Part shown: piece by piece, positions 53,211 through 61,893 of the stretch
Layout: each line of letters begins with the position of its first letter
Position numbering within the stretch: the stretch's first letter is position 1
Source: Duganella sp. Root336D2
GTDB lineage: Bacteria; Pseudomonadota; Gammaproteobacteria; Burkholderiales; Burkholderiaceae_D
Direction: 5' to 3'
Assembly (NCBI RefSeq): GCF_001425005.1
Contig: NZ_LMDB01000033.1
Coordinates: forward strand, 373,238 to 437,237
DNA: 64,000 nt
Translations under genes and position numbers: made by a program
The notes under the pieces: generated by a model
The model's database searches: none
What the model saw: only the letters and a program-made list of their open reading frames with translations
What the model was told of the DNA's origin: nothing

Positions 53211-54005
53211 TCAAGCGGCCTTCCGCTTCGGGCGGAATACCGTGTCGTCTGCATAAAAAGCGTCGTCCTGCTGCGGCCACCAGCCGGGAATGCCCAGCAC
53301 CGGCAACGGTGTAAAGCCGCCTTTGGCCAGGCCTTCGCTGGCCAGGCGCGCTGCCTCGTCGCGATCCAGCCACGCGCGGCGGCCAGCTTCGTCCCGGGAC
53401 CAGTAATCGCCGCCGGCCAGCACAACGCGGGTGTGGGCGGTGATCGCCTTGTAAGGCGCCACCAGCTTTTCCATCAGCGCGTGGCCGAATAGCCAGACTT
53501 CCGCATCGCGGCCGAACACGTCGGCACGCTCCACGAAGGCTTCGCGCCAACGGTGGTTGCGCAGGGCGTCCACCAGCGCCGCACCTCCGGCGTCGTCGCG
53601 CACGACCAGCAGCGCCGAGTTTTCGTCATAGATAGTAGCAGCATCGCGCGCGGGACCGCGCGATTTGCCCACGCCGACCTGTGCGATCTGCGCGGCCTGC
53701 AGGGCGTTGAGCTGGCGTTTGATGTGCGGGAAAGTCAGCCACACCAAGCCGTTGAAAAAGTCGTGCAGGTTGTCGCGGGTGGGTACCTGGCCGGTGGCGC
53801 CGATGAATTCTTCGTAGGCGACACCTTCGGGAAGCGAAGCTTGCGGCACGAAGCGCAGCGGCTGGCCTGCGTGGTTGGCCAGCGCCAGCGCGGCCGCCTG
53901 TTCGCAGAACGGCCGGACCACGCTGGGCAGGGAGAGGTCGATGCGGGAGGCTGCGTCCCGCACCGAGCCGTACCAGGCGCGGGTCCAGTCGATCTCTTGA
54001 AACAC
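53211..54005 (-). CDS. DUF3025 family protein
   Basis: Soluble protein of 264 residues matching the DUF3025 family: 'TRDNLHDFFNGLVWLTFPHIKRQLNALQAAQI' and 'GPARDAATIYDENSALLV' are its conserved blocks. It starts with GTG directly against the pyrC stop codon (TAA-GTG), so it is translated with pyrC. No function is established for the family. The His-Asp in 'NLHDFFN' and the conserved 'FDENG'-like 'YDENS' may be a metal or catalytic site, which is speculation. Confidence 0.87.
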   Translation of the reverse strand: MFQEIDWTRAWYGSVRDAASRIDLSLPSVVRPFCEQAAALALANHAGQPLRFVPQASLPEGVAYEEFIGATGQVPTRDNLHDFFNGLVWLTFPHIKRQLNALQAAQIAQVGVGKSRGPARDAATIYDENSALLVVRDDAGGAALVDALRNHRWREAFVERADVFGRDAEVWLFGHALMEKLVAPYKAITAHTRVVLAGGDYWSRDEAGRRAWLDRDEAARLASEGLAKGGFTPLPVLGIPGWWPQQDDAFYADDTVFRPKRKAA

Positions 54006-55055
54006 TTAGGCCATTTTCCAGTTGATCGTTTCGCCGGCATTCAGCGGGATCAGTTTGGAGTCGCCGAATGGCAGGTCGGCCGGCAGCGTCCACTGCTCGC
54101 GCTTCAGGGTAATGGTGCCCTTGTTTGGCGCCAGGCCGTAGAAGGCCGGGCCGTTCAGGGAGGCGAAGGCTTCCAGCTTGTCCAGCGCGCCGGCGCGGGC
54201 GAACGCTTCGGTGTACAGCTCCATCGCGTGCAGCGCGGTGTAGCAGCCGGCGCAGCCGCAGGCCGCTTCCTTGGCGCCCTGTGCGTGCGGCGCGGAATCG
54301 GTGCCGAGGAAGAAGCGCTCGTCGCCGCTGGTTGCCGCGGTCACCAGCGCCAGGCGGTGTTCCTCGCGTTTCAGCACCGGCAGGCAGTAGTAGTGAGGAC
54401 GAATGCCGCCCTTGAAGATCTCGTTGCGGTTGTACAGCAGGTGGTGGGCTGTGATGGTGGCAGCTATCGGACCTTCCGCTTCCGCCACGTATTGCGCGGC
54501 ATCCTTGGTGGTGATGTGCTCGAACACGATGTTCAGCGCGGGCAGGTCCTTGCGCAGCGGGCGCATCACGCGCTCGATGAACACCGCTTCGCGGTCGAAC
54601 AGATCGATGTCCTGGTCGGTCACTTCGCCGTGCACCAGGAAAGGCATGCCGACTTCCTGCATGGTTTCCAGCACCTTGTAGCACTTGGCCAGGTCGGTCA
54701 CGCCGGCATCGGAATTGGTGGTGGCGCCGGCCGGGTACAGCTTGACCGCGTGCACAAAGCCGCTGTCGGCGGCGCGGATGATTTCGTCCGGCGAGGTGTT
54801 GTCGGTCAGGTAGAGCGTCATCAGCGGCTCGAAGTCCATGCCTTGCGGCAGGGCAGCCAGGATGCGGTCACGGTAGGCGGAGGCCTGCGCCACGGTGGTG
54901 ACAGGAGGTTTCAAATTTGGCATCACGATCGCACGGCCAAACTGGCGCGCGGTGTCCGGCAGGACGCTCGCCATGGTGGCGCCATCGCGCAGGTGCAGGT
55001 GCCAATCGTCTGGGCGGGTGATGGTGATGCTGTGCGGGATCTCGAAGTCACTCAT
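54006..55055 (-). CDS. pyrC: Dihydroorotase
   Basis: Zinc amidohydrolase of 349 residues that closes carbamoyl-aspartate to dihydroorotate in pyrimidine synthesis. Seen: metal-site '[10 protein letters not shown]' (H18-x-H20), '[10 protein letters not shown]', carbamylated lysine in '[18 protein letters not shown]' near 105, 'FLVHGEV' and '[12 protein letters not shown]' with the catalytic aspartate. Length matches the type II PyrC of proteobacteria. First gene of a pyrC-DUF3025-oxidoreductase transcript and divergent from the VOC gene. Confidence 0.96.
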   Translation of the reverse strand: MSDFEIPHSITITRPDDWHLHLRDGATMASVLPDTARQFGRAIVMPNLKPPVTTVAQASAYRDRILAALPQGMDFEPLMTLYLTDNTSPDEIIRAADSGFVHAVKLYPAGATTNSDAGVTDLAKCYKVLETMQEVGMPFLVHGEVTDQDIDLFDREAVFIERVMRPLRKDLPALNIVFEHITTKDAAQYVAEAEGPIAATITAHHLLYNRNEIFKGGIRPHYYCLPVLKREEHRLALVTAATSGDERFFLGTDSAPHAQGAKEAACGCAGCYTALHAMELYTEAFARAGALDKLEAFASLNGPAFYGLAPNKGTITLKREQWTLPADLPFGDSKLIPLNAGETINWKMA

Positions 55056-55165
55056 GGCTGCTGGCTTTCAATATGCGAATCCCGTCATTTTACCTGTTGA
55101 ATCGCGCCTGCCGCGAGAATGTGCGATATTGGCAGTTCCCCTGCAATCCTTTGAGGAGGCAAGCG

Positions 55166-55651
55166 ATGGCTAGCAAAAATACAGTCTGCCTTTGGTACGA
55201 CGGCGACGCATTGGATGCCGCGACGTTTTACGCAAAAACCTTCCCCGACAGCTCAGTAGGCGCAATTACCCGTGCACCGGGTGATTACCCCGACGGCAAG
55301 CAAGGCGATCCCCTGGTGGTCGAATTCACTGTTGCCGGCATTCCCTGCATTGGCCTGAATGGCGGCCCCCACTTCAAGCACAGCGAAGCCTTCTCCTTCC
55401 AGGTCCTGACTGAGGACCAGGCGGAAACCGACCGCCTGTGGAACGCCATCACCAGCAATGGCGGCCAGGAGAGCGAATGCGGCTGGTGCAAGGACCGTTG
55501 GGGCCTGTCCTGGCAGATTACGCCGCGCGTCCTGATGGAGGCGATGGCCGATCCGGACCGGGCGGCGGCCAAGCGGGCTTTCGATGCGATGATGGACATG
55601 AAGAAGATCGACGTCGCCAAGATCGAGAAAGCCTGGCGCGGTCCTGCTTAG
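55166..55651 (+). CDS. VOC-family protein (PhnB/3-demethylubiquinone methyltransferase-like)
   Basis: Protein of 161 residues: 'TVCLWYDGDALDAATFYAKTFPDSSVGAITRAPGDYPDGKQGDPLVVEFTVAGIPCIGLNGGPHFKHSEAFSFQVLTEDQAETDRLWNAI' is the glyoxalase-fold domain of the PhnB-like group, and 'CGWCKDRWGLSWQITPRVLMEAMADPD' is its C-terminal signature. GAGGAGG lies 6 bases before the ATG at 55166. The fold can bind metals or small ligands; no specific reaction is assigned to this subgroup. Confidence 0.9.
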   Translation: MASKNTVCLWYDGDALDAATFYAKTFPDSSVGAITRAPGDYPDGKQGDPLVVEFTVAGIPCIGLNGGPHFKHSEAFSFQVLTEDQAETDRLWNAITSNGGQESECGWCKDRWGLSWQITPRVLMEAMADPDRAAAKRAFDAMMDMKKIDVAKIEKAWRGPA

Positions 55652-55835
55652 GCGTCAGGCGGTGCCGGATGCTCCTCGGCGTAACGGCGCGCGGCTTCCA
55701 GCACCGCATCCAGCTGGCGGCGGTGCGGCGCCATAGCGCCCCAGTTTGCCAAGGCAACGCGGGCCGTTGACCACTGACGCTTGCAGCGCCTGCACGGCGC
55801 CAACCGAAAGTTTAGTCGTCCTGACTTTCGAGGGA

Positions 55836-56528
55836 TCAGTAAATGATCGCGATGCGCCGCTGCATACGGCGCACCAGCCAGGACAAGAGCGTGCACAGGA
55901 TGAAATACACCAGCGCCACAAAGACGTACATCTCAACCAGCCGCCCATCGCGCTGGGCGATCTTGCTGGCGGCGCCCACGAAGTCGGGAACGGACAGCAC
56001 GTACACCAGCGACACATCCTGGAACAGCACAATCGTCTGCGTCAGCAGCACCGGCAGCATATTGCGGAATGCCTGCGGCAGCACGATCCGCGACATGGTC
56101 TGCCAGTAGTTCATGCCCAGCGCCTGCGCTGCGTGGACCTGTCCTTTCGGGATCGCCTGTATGCCGCCGCGCATGATCTCGCAGTAGTAGGCAGCCTGGA
56201 ACAAGGTGAACGTGACCAGCGCAGACACGAACGTGCCGACCTTGACCGGCTCGGAAGCGCCGATCATCCACGCGGCGATATAGGGCACCAGGAAGTAGAA
56301 CCAGAAGATCACCAGCACCAGCGGCACCGCGCGCACCAGGTTCACGTAGCCCGCGGCGGCCAGCCGCAAAAAGCGCAGCGACGACAGGCGCGCCATTGCC
56401 AGCAAAGTACCCAGCGCCACACCTCCCAGCATGGCCAGCACCGTCAGCTTGAGCGTAAAGACCATGCCAACCTGGAACAGGTAGACCCAGGAACTGGCGA
56501 TCACGCTGAAGTCAAAGTTCGCAAACAT
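55836..56528 (-). CDS. gltK: Glutamate/aspartate ABC transporter permease GltK
   Basis: Membrane permease of 230 residues with about five helices and the HAAA-type EAA loop 'EIMRGGIQAIPKGQVHAAQALGMNYWQTMSRIVLPQAFRNMLP' that contacts the ATPase. It pairs with GltJ. The ATG at 56528 shares bases with the gltJ stop (TGATG); a GTG three bases upstream is also possible. Last gene of the gltLIJK transcript. After its stop, 55652-55835 holds only a weak hairpin (55805-55830) and no supportable gene. Confidence 0.94.
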   Translation of the reverse strand: MFANFDFSVIASSWVYLFQVGMVFTLKLTVLAMLGGVALGTLLAMARLSSLRFLRLAAAGYVNLVRAVPLVLVIFWFYFLVPYIAAWMIGASEPVKVGTFVSALVTFTLFQAAYYCEIMRGGIQAIPKGQVHAAQALGMNYWQTMSRIVLPQAFRNMLPVLLTQTIVLFQDVSLVYVLSVPDFVGAASKIAQRDGRLVEMYVFVALVYFILCTLLSWLVRRMQRRIAIIY

Positions 56529-57274
56529 CACGCAGCCCTCCGTACTTCAGCGCCCAAAGTACCAGGCAGCGCGAGGCGCCGCTCGAGCAGCGTCATGCCG
56601 GCGACAACGATGATGTTGGCGACCACGTAGATCGCGGTGGCGGCCGCAAACGCCTCAAAGAACTGGAAGGAGAACTCCTGCATCGAGCGTGCGCTGGCGG
56701 TCAGTTCCATCAAGCCGATCGTCAGCGCGACAGAGCTGTTCTTGATGATGTTGAGGAATTCGCTGGCCAGGGGCGGCAGCACGATGCGTAGTCCAAGCGG
56801 CAGCAATACGTATTCGTAGGCCTGCACGCGCGATAGTCCCAGTGCCAGCGCCGCCAGCCGCTGGCCGCCGGCGAGGGCGTTGATGCCTGCCGCCACCTGC
56901 ACCGCAACGCGCGCGGAGGTGAAGAAACCCAGGCACAGGACCGCCGTAACGAAAGGCGCATTGGGCAGCGCCTTGAGCCAGTCGCCCGCAACGCGCGGCA
57001 GCAGCTCGGGCAGTACGAAAAACCACAGGAACATCTGCACCAGCAGTGGGATGTTGCGGAACACTTCGACCCAGCAGACGGCAAAGCGGCGCAACCAGCG
57101 ATTGGGCGCTGTGCGCAGCGTGCCGACCACCACGCCCAGCACCAGCGCGATCACCCAGCCCGCGAGCGAGGTCGCCAGCGTCCATGCCAGGCCCGACCAT
57201 AGCGTGTCCCAATAACTGTGCACACCGTCCGGGGACAGTTCCCAGAAGATGTGCCAGTTCCAGTTGTAGTGCAT
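56528..57274 (-). CDS. gltJ: Glutamate/aspartate ABC transporter permease GltJ
   Basis: Membrane permease of 248 residues. 'NWNWHIFWELSPDG' and 'GWVIALVLGVVVGTLRTAPNRWL' match the GltJ N-terminus; 'VEVFRNIPLLVQMFLWFFVLPELLP' and the EAA loop 'AGINALAGGQRLAALALGLSRVQAYEYVLLPLGLRIVLPPLASEFLNIIKNS' identify it as a polar-amino-acid uptake permease. It starts 1 base after the gltI stop and overlaps the gltK start. Confidence 0.94.
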   Translation of the reverse strand: MHYNWNWHIFWELSPDGVHSYWDTLWSGLAWTLATSLAGWVIALVLGVVVGTLRTAPNRWLRRFAVCWVEVFRNIPLLVQMFLWFFVLPELLPRVAGDWLKALPNAPFVTAVLCLGFFTSARVAVQVAAGINALAGGQRLAALALGLSRVQAYEYVLLPLGLRIVLPPLASEFLNIIKNSSVALTIGLMELTASARSMQEFSFQFFEAFAAATAIYVVANIIVVAGMTLLERRLALPGTLGAEVRRAA

Positions 57275-57275
57275 G

Positions 57276-58172
57276 CTATCTGTATGCAGCGGGATCCGGC
57301 GAATCGGTCGGCTTGGCCAGCACTGCCTTCAGTGTGGCCGGCATGGGGAAGTTCAGGTTCACGCCGCGCGGCGGGATCGGGCTCAAGAACCATTTTTTGT
57401 AGATGCGCTGGATTTCGTCGGACTGGTAAACCTTGCGCAAGGCCTCGTCGACCGACTTCTTGAACGGCATATCGTTCTTGCGCATCATGATGCCGTAAGG
57501 TTCAACCGACATTGCTTCCTTGCTGACAGCGAAATCTACCGGCGCCTTCGAGGTGGCCACCTGCGCCGCGAGCAGGATATCGTCATTGGCTTCCGCTTCG
57601 GCCCGTCCGGTCTCCAGCATCAGGAAGGATTCCGGATGGTCTTTGCCGATCAGGATCTTCATACCGAGCTTGCGCTCATTATTCATGATCGTCATCTGCT
57701 TCAGCGTCGTGGTGCCTGCAGTGGCCACCAGCACCCTGCCCTTCATGTCTTCCAGCGTCTGGATATTGGCAGACTTCTTGGCCAGCAACCGGCTGGAGAT
57801 CACGAACATGGTCGGCGCGAACGCCACCTGCTGCTGGCGCTCCGCATTATTGGTGGTCGAGCCGCATTCGAGGTCGATGGTGCCGTTGGCCATCAGCGGG
57901 ATGCGGTTGGCGGACGTGACCGGGTTGTAGGCCACCTTCAGCCCCGGCAGCGCGAGCTGCGTTTTCAGGTGCTCGACGACTTTCAGGCACAGGTCTACCG
58001 AGTAGCCCTGGTACTGCTGTTTGTCATCAAGATAAGAGAATGGAATGGAACCGTCGCGTACGCCCAGCACCACCTGGCCGGTGCGTTTGATCTTGGCCAG
58101 CGTGCCGGTGGGTTCCTGAGCGCTGGCCGCAGCAGCCAGGCAAAGAAGGGGAAGCAGGCGCAGAAAGGTCAT
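57276..58172 (-). CDS. gltI: Glutamate/aspartate ABC transporter substrate-binding protein GltI
   Basis: Periplasmic binding protein of 298 residues with a signal peptide (1-18, ending 'ASA'). Seen: 'TGTLAKIKRTGQVVLGVRDGSIPFSYLDDKQQYQGYSVDLCLKVVEHLK', 'NRIPLMANGTIDLECGSTTNN' (substrate carboxylate binding) and 'AEANDDILLAAQ', all close to GltI. It captures glutamate or aspartate for the GltJK-L transporter. It lies 36 bases after gltL and 1 base before gltJ. Confidence 0.94.
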   Translation of the reverse strand: MTFLRLLPLLCLAAAASAQEPTGTLAKIKRTGQVVLGVRDGSIPFSYLDDKQQYQGYSVDLCLKVVEHLKTQLALPGLKVAYNPVTSANRIPLMANGTIDLECGSTTNNAERQQQVAFAPTMFVISSRLLAKKSANIQTLEDMKGRVLVATAGTTTLKQMTIMNNERKLGMKILIGKDHPESFLMLETGRAEAEANDDILLAAQVATSKAPVDFAVSKEAMSVEPYGIMMRKNDMPFKKSVDEALRKVYQSDEIQRIYKKWFLSPIPPRGVNLNFPMPATLKAVLAKPTDSPDPAAYR

Positions 58173-58208
58173 GGTGTCCTCCGCTGGCGGGGACGATGAC
58201 CCGCCCTG

Positions 58209-58934
58209 TTAGTGGATGATACGCGCTAAAAAGTCCCGTGCGCGCTCGGAACGGGGCGCGCCGAAGAATTCGTCCTTGCTGCAGTCTTCCAGGATGCGGC
58301 CTTTGTCCATGAAGACCACGCGGTTGGCCACCTTGCGGGCAAAACCCATTTCGTGGGTCACCACCATCATGGTCATGCCATCCTGCGCCAGGCCAACCAT
58401 CACATCCAGCACTTCATTGATCATTTCCGGGTCCAGGGCGGACGTCGGCTCGTCGAACAGCATGGCAATCGGGTCCATTGCCAGGGCGCGGGCGATGGCT
58501 ACGCGCTGCTGCTGTCCGCCCGAGAGCTGGTTCGGGAATTTGTCCTGGTGCGCCAGCAGGCCGACCCGGTCGAGGTACTTCAGGCCCTTGCCGTTGGCTT
58601 CGTCCTGCGAACGGCCCAGCACCTTGACCTGGCCCAGGGTCAGGTTTTCACGCACCGACAGGTGGGGAAACAGCTCGAAATTCTGGAAAACCATGCCAAT
58701 TCGGGCGCGCAAGGCCGGCAAATCCGTACCTTTAGCGCCGACGGATGTTCCATCGACAATAATTTCGCCCTTCTGGAATGGTTCCAGCCCGTTAACTGTC
58801 TTGATCAGCGTCGATTTGCCCGAGCCGGACGGGCCGCAGATCACCATGACGTCGCCTTTGGCCACCTCGGTGCTGCACTCCGTAAGCACCTGAAAGTTGC
58901 CAAACCATTTACTTAAGTCTTTAATTGCGATCAT
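58209..58934 (-). CDS. gltL: Glutamate/aspartate ABC transporter ATP-binding protein GltL
   Basis: ATPase of 241 residues with Walker A 'GPSGSGKST', Q-loop 'GMVFQNFELFPHLSV', signature 'LSGGQQQRVAIARAL', Walker B 'AMLFDEPTSALD' and H-loop 'MVVTHEMGFA'. The N-terminus 'MIAIKDLSKWFGNFQVLTECSTEVAKGDV' is typical of polar-amino-acid importers. Here it is the first gene of the transcript (gltL-I-J-K), in contrast to gltI-J-K-L in enterics. Divergent from the dctA-like gene. Confidence 0.95.
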   Translation of the reverse strand: MIAIKDLSKWFGNFQVLTECSTEVAKGDVMVICGPSGSGKSTLIKTVNGLEPFQKGEIIVDGTSVGAKGTDLPALRARIGMVFQNFELFPHLSVRENLTLGQVKVLGRSQDEANGKGLKYLDRVGLLAHQDKFPNQLSGGQQQRVAIARALAMDPIAMLFDEPTSALDPEMINEVLDVMVGLAQDGMTMMVVTHEMGFARKVANRVVFMDKGRILEDCSKDEFFGAPRSERARDFLARIIH

Positions 58935-58965
58935 CTTTTTCGGGTTTCAGCAGTTTTATTCTTGC

Positions 58966-58995
58966 TTGACAGTGGCCTAGAACCGCAAGGATACT
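58966..58995 (+). promoter_or_regulatory. Candidate sigma-70 promoter for the dctA/gltP-like gene
   Basis: A perfect TTGACA (58966-58971) and, 18 bp on, GATACT (58990-58995) form a plausible -35/-10 pair about 76 bases ahead of the ATG at 59072, in the 137-bp gap shared with the divergent gltL gene. Confidence 0.5.
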
Positions 58996-59071
58996 TCGGG
59001 ACTTGCTTAATAGCTCATCAAAGCGCTATTCATTCTAACGGCAAATCCGCCCTACTTCAGGAATCTTGCTT

Positions 59072-60343
59072 ATGGCCAACAAAAACCGCCTGACCACCTA
59101 CATCCTCGTCGGCCTGGCGTTGGGTATCCTCACCGGCTACGCCATCAATGTTTCGCAAACGGCGCCACAAGCAGCCAGTTTCGCGGACTACATGACCCTC
59201 ATTACCACCCTGTTCCTGCGCCTGATCAAAATGATCATCGCGCCGCTGGTGTTCTCGACCCTGATGGTCGGCATTGCCAAAATGGGCGACACGCGGGAAG
59301 TTGGCCGCGTCGGTATCAAAACACTTGGCTGGTTCTTCATCGCATCGGTACTGTCGCTGACGCTGGGCCTGATCATGGTGAACATCTTCCGTCCGGGCGA
59401 TGCGCTGCTGGGCCACATCCCGACTGACGGTGCCGCCGCTGCTGCTACGCTGCAGACATCCAGCCTGTCGCTGAAAGAATTCATCACCCACCTGGTGCCT
59501 TCCTCGATCATCGACGGCATGGCCAAGAACGAGATCCTGCAGATCGTGGTGTTCTCGCTGTTCTTCGGTACCGCGGCTGCTGCCGTGGGCAAGAAGGCGG
59601 AACCGCTGATCGAGGCAGTCGACGGCGTGGCACACATCATGCTGAAGGTAACCGGCTATGTGATGCAATTCGCCCCGTTCGCCGTCTTCGCGGCGGTTGC
59701 CGGCACCATCGCCAAGAGCGGCGTGGGCGTGCTGCAAACTTACGGCGTGTTCATGGCGGAGTTCTATCTGTCCATCGGCGTGCTGTGGGCGATCCTGATC
59801 TTCGCCGGCTTCCTGTTCCTGGGCAAGCGCGTGCTGAAGCTGCTGTCGGAAGTCAAAGAGCCAACCCTGCTGGCCTTCTCCACCGCGTCCTCCGAGGCCG
59901 CGTTCCCGAAAACGCTGGAAGGCCTGGAGCGCTTTGGCGTGCGTAACCGCATTGCGGCCTTCGTGCTGCCGATCGGCTACTCGTTCAACCTGGATGGCTC
60001 GATGATGTACTGCACCTTCGCGACGGTGTTCATCGCGCAGGCTTACGGCATCAATATGGACCTGGGCACCCAGATCACGATGATGACCGTGCTGATGCTG
60101 ACCTCCAAGGGCATGGCCGGCGTACCGCGCGCATCGCTGGTGGTGATCGCCGCGACGCTGACGCAGTTCAAGATTCCTGAAGCTGGCCTGGTCCTGCTGC
60201 TGGGCATCGACCACTTCCTGGACATGGCGCGTTCCGCCACCAACGTGATCGGCAACTCGATTGCCACCGCCGTCGTAGCGAAGTGGGAAGGCGAGTTGAC
60301 CAGCACCGACGACCGCGAACTGTCGGACCGCCCGCTGCCTTAA
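59072..60343 (+). CDS. Dicarboxylate/amino acid:cation symporter (DctA/GltP family)
   Basis: Inner-membrane symporter of 423 residues of the glutamate-transporter-homolog family. Seen: 'FLRLIKMIIAPLVFSTLMVGIAKMGDTREVGRVG', the HP1 serine-rich loop 'LAFSTASSEAAFPKTLEGLERFGV', the TM7 'SFNLDGSMMYCTFATVFIAQA' and HP2 'TSKGMAGVPRASLVVIAATL', with 'GIDHFLDMARSATNVIGNSIATAVVAK' in TM8. It imports glutamate, aspartate or C4-dicarboxylates with protons or sodium. AGGA lies 9 bases before the ATG at 59072. It is divergent from gltLIJK, and its 3' end is overlapped by the extended M20 peptidase frame. Confidence 0.93.
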   Translation: MANKNRLTTYILVGLALGILTGYAINVSQTAPQAASFADYMTLITTLFLRLIKMIIAPLVFSTLMVGIAKMGDTREVGRVGIKTLGWFFIASVLSLTLGLIMVNIFRPGDALLGHIPTDGAAAAATLQTSSLSLKEFITHLVPSSIIDGMAKNEILQIVVFSLFFGTAAAAVGKKAEPLIEAVDGVAHIMLKVTGYVMQFAPFAVFAAVAGTIAKSGVGVLQTYGVFMAEFYLSIGVLWAILIFAGFLFLGKRVLKLLSEVKEPTLLAFSTASSEAAFPKTLEGLERFGVRNRIAAFVLPIGYSFNLDGSMMYCTFATVFIAQAYGINMDLGTQITMMTVLMLTSKGMAGVPRASLVVIAATLTQFKIPEAGLVLLLGIDHFLDMARSATNVIGNSIATAVVAKWEGELTSTDDRELSDRPLP

Positions 60344-61880
60344 ACAGCCAGCCTCCAACATAAAAGTCGGGGTCAGGTCCGGCAATCGGACATTTCGCAG
60401 AGCGAAATGTCCGATTGCCGGACCTGTTCAGCAGTTGATGGTAGAAGCGGATCATGTCCGCGTAGCCTTTCACCGACATGCGTTCGTTGGTGCCGTGGAA
60501 GCGCGGCAGGTCTTCCGGGTGGGCGCGCACGGGGCCGAATTTCAGTACGCTGTCGCTCATGCCGTCGAAGTAGCGCGAGTCGGTGGCGCCGATCATCAGG
60601 CCGGGCGCGACCACGACGTCGGGGAATACCTGGCGGATGGTACGGTTCACCGCCGTAAAGGCCGCGCTGTCCAGGCGTGCCACGCGCGAGGCTTCAGTGT
60701 TGAAGTCGCCGTCGGGGCTGATGCGGATCTTGTCGTTGCCGATCACCTGGTGCATATGCTGCTCGACGCCGGCCAGCTTGTCGCCCGGCAGCAGGCGGAA
60801 GTTGACGGTGGCACTGGCGGCCCCCGGCAACACGTTATCCTTTACGCCGGCGTTGACGATGGTCAGCGCGGTGGTAGTGCGCACCAGCGCATTCACGCTT
60901 GGCGTCCTGGTCAGCATCCGCTCCAGCATCGGCTTGAACAGCCAGAAGTTCGACAGCGCCACGCGGTTCATGCCGGTCATTTCCGGCGCCATCATCTCGA
61001 AGCTTTGCTGCGGCAGGCCGGCCATGCGCACCGGCATCGGATTGGCTTCCAGCGCAACGAGGGCTTTGCTCATCATGCCGATGGCAGTGTCCTGCGGCGG
61101 CATCGAGGAATGGCCTGGCGCAGTCTCCAGTTCCAGCTTGTAGCTGGCGTAGCCCTTCTCCGCTACGCCAACCATGGCGGCACCGGGCTGCAGCCCCGGC
61201 ACCATGCCGTGCACGATCATCAGGCCTTCATCCAGCACGTAATCGAGTTTGACGCCGCGCGACTTGAGCAGCTCGGCGATCTTTGCGGCGCCGCGCTTGC
61301 CGCCGACTTCTTCATCAGCGCCGTAAGCCAGGTAGACGGTGCGGCGCGGCTTGAAGCCGGCGGCCAGCAGCATTTCAACGGCTTCCATCTGGGCGTAGAG
61401 ATTGCCCTTGTCGTCCCACGAGCCTCGGCCCCAGATGAAGCCATCGCGCACCATGCCGCCGAACGGCAGCTGCTCCCAGTTCTTTTCCGTACCGGGGGCG
61501 ATAGGAACTACATCCTGGTGCGCCATCCACATCACTGGTGCGGCGCCGGCGTCGCTGCCCTGCCAGGTGTAGAGCAGGGCCTTGCCGTTGACGTTCTCGC
61601 GTTTCAGCGTGGCATGCAGGCGGGGGAAGCTGGCTTGCAGGTGGGCGTGCAGCTTGTCGAATTCGGCGCCGTTGGCGTCGGCATCCTTATAGTCGGAGAT
61701 GGTCACGAAGCGAAGTGATTCCCCCAGGCGCTGCGCCGCTGCGGCTTCGTCGATCGCCAGGGCCGGCGCTTTGTCCACCGTCAGCTGTTTGCTGCCGCTG
61801 CGCGCTGTATTGACGCCGACGGCCACTGCCAGCACACCGATTGCCGCAAGGGAAATTGCCAGAACCTTCTTCACCGCCAT
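60168..61880 (-). CDS. M20-family peptidase with a repeat-derived C-terminal extension
   Basis: Zinc dipeptidase/carboxypeptidase of 570 residues. An N-terminal hydrophobic segment (about 5-24) anchors or exports it. Metal and catalytic residues: 'VMWMAHQDVVP' (His, catalytic Asp), 'GRGSWDDKG' (bridging Asp), 'AYGADEEVGG' (base Glu and metal Glu), 'DEGLMIV' and, late, 'RFHGTNERMSV' (His). The conserved part ends near residue 487 at 'MIRFYHQLLN'. The last 83 or so residues come from a truncated palindromic repeat (60374-60426) and then from sequence antisense to the symporter gene, so they are not native. GGAGGACGGGG precedes the ATG at 61880. Confidence 0.85.
   Translation of the reverse strand: MAVKKVLAISLAAIGVLAVAVGVNTARSGSKQLTVDKAPALAIDEAAAAQRLGESLRFVTISDYKDADANGAEFDKLHAHLQASFPRLHATLKRENVNGKALLYTWQGSDAGAAPVMWMAHQDVVPIAPGTEKNWEQLPFGGMVRDGFIWGRGSWDDKGNLYAQMEAVEMLLAAGFKPRRTVYLAYGADEEVGGKRGAAKIAELLKSRGVKLDYVLDEGLMIVHGMVPGLQPGAAMVGVAEKGYASYKLELETAPGHSSMPPQDTAIGMMSKALVALEANPMPVRMAGLPQQSFEMMAPEMTGMNRVALSNFWLFKPMLERMLTRTPSVNALVRTTTALTIVNAGVKDNVLPGAASATVNFRLLPGDKLAGVEQHMHQVIGNDKIRISPDGDFNTEASRVARLDSAAFTAVNRTIRQVFPDVVVAPGLMIGATDSRYFDGMSDSVLKFGPVRAHPEDLPRFHGTNERMSVKGYADMIRFYHQLLNRSGNRTFRSAKCPIAGPDPDFYVGGWLFKAAGGPTVRGRRCWSTRLPTSLRRRWQSSCRSRWWRNAPCPGSGRCPAAGPGQLQES
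60362..60426. repeat. REP-like palindrome, truncated copy, at the M20 3' end
   Basis: A 25-bp perfect inverted repeat, arms 60374-60398 and 60402-60426, loop AGA, sharing the GGTCAG, TCCGGCAATCGGACAT core with the 32.5-kb element. The left side continues outward (AAAAGTCGGGGT, 60362-60373) as in the full copy, but the matching right side is absent and the sequence passes straight into the M20 coding region. Confidence 0.7.
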
Positions 61881-61893
61881 CCCCGTCCTCCTG

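Noticed and set aside
55648-55896. An 82-residue minus-strand frame downstream of gltK
   Set aside because: Its last 35 residues look protein-like, but the first half overlaps gltK and there is no ribosome binding site or homolog I can name. It may be a remnant of a lost gene; not enough to call.
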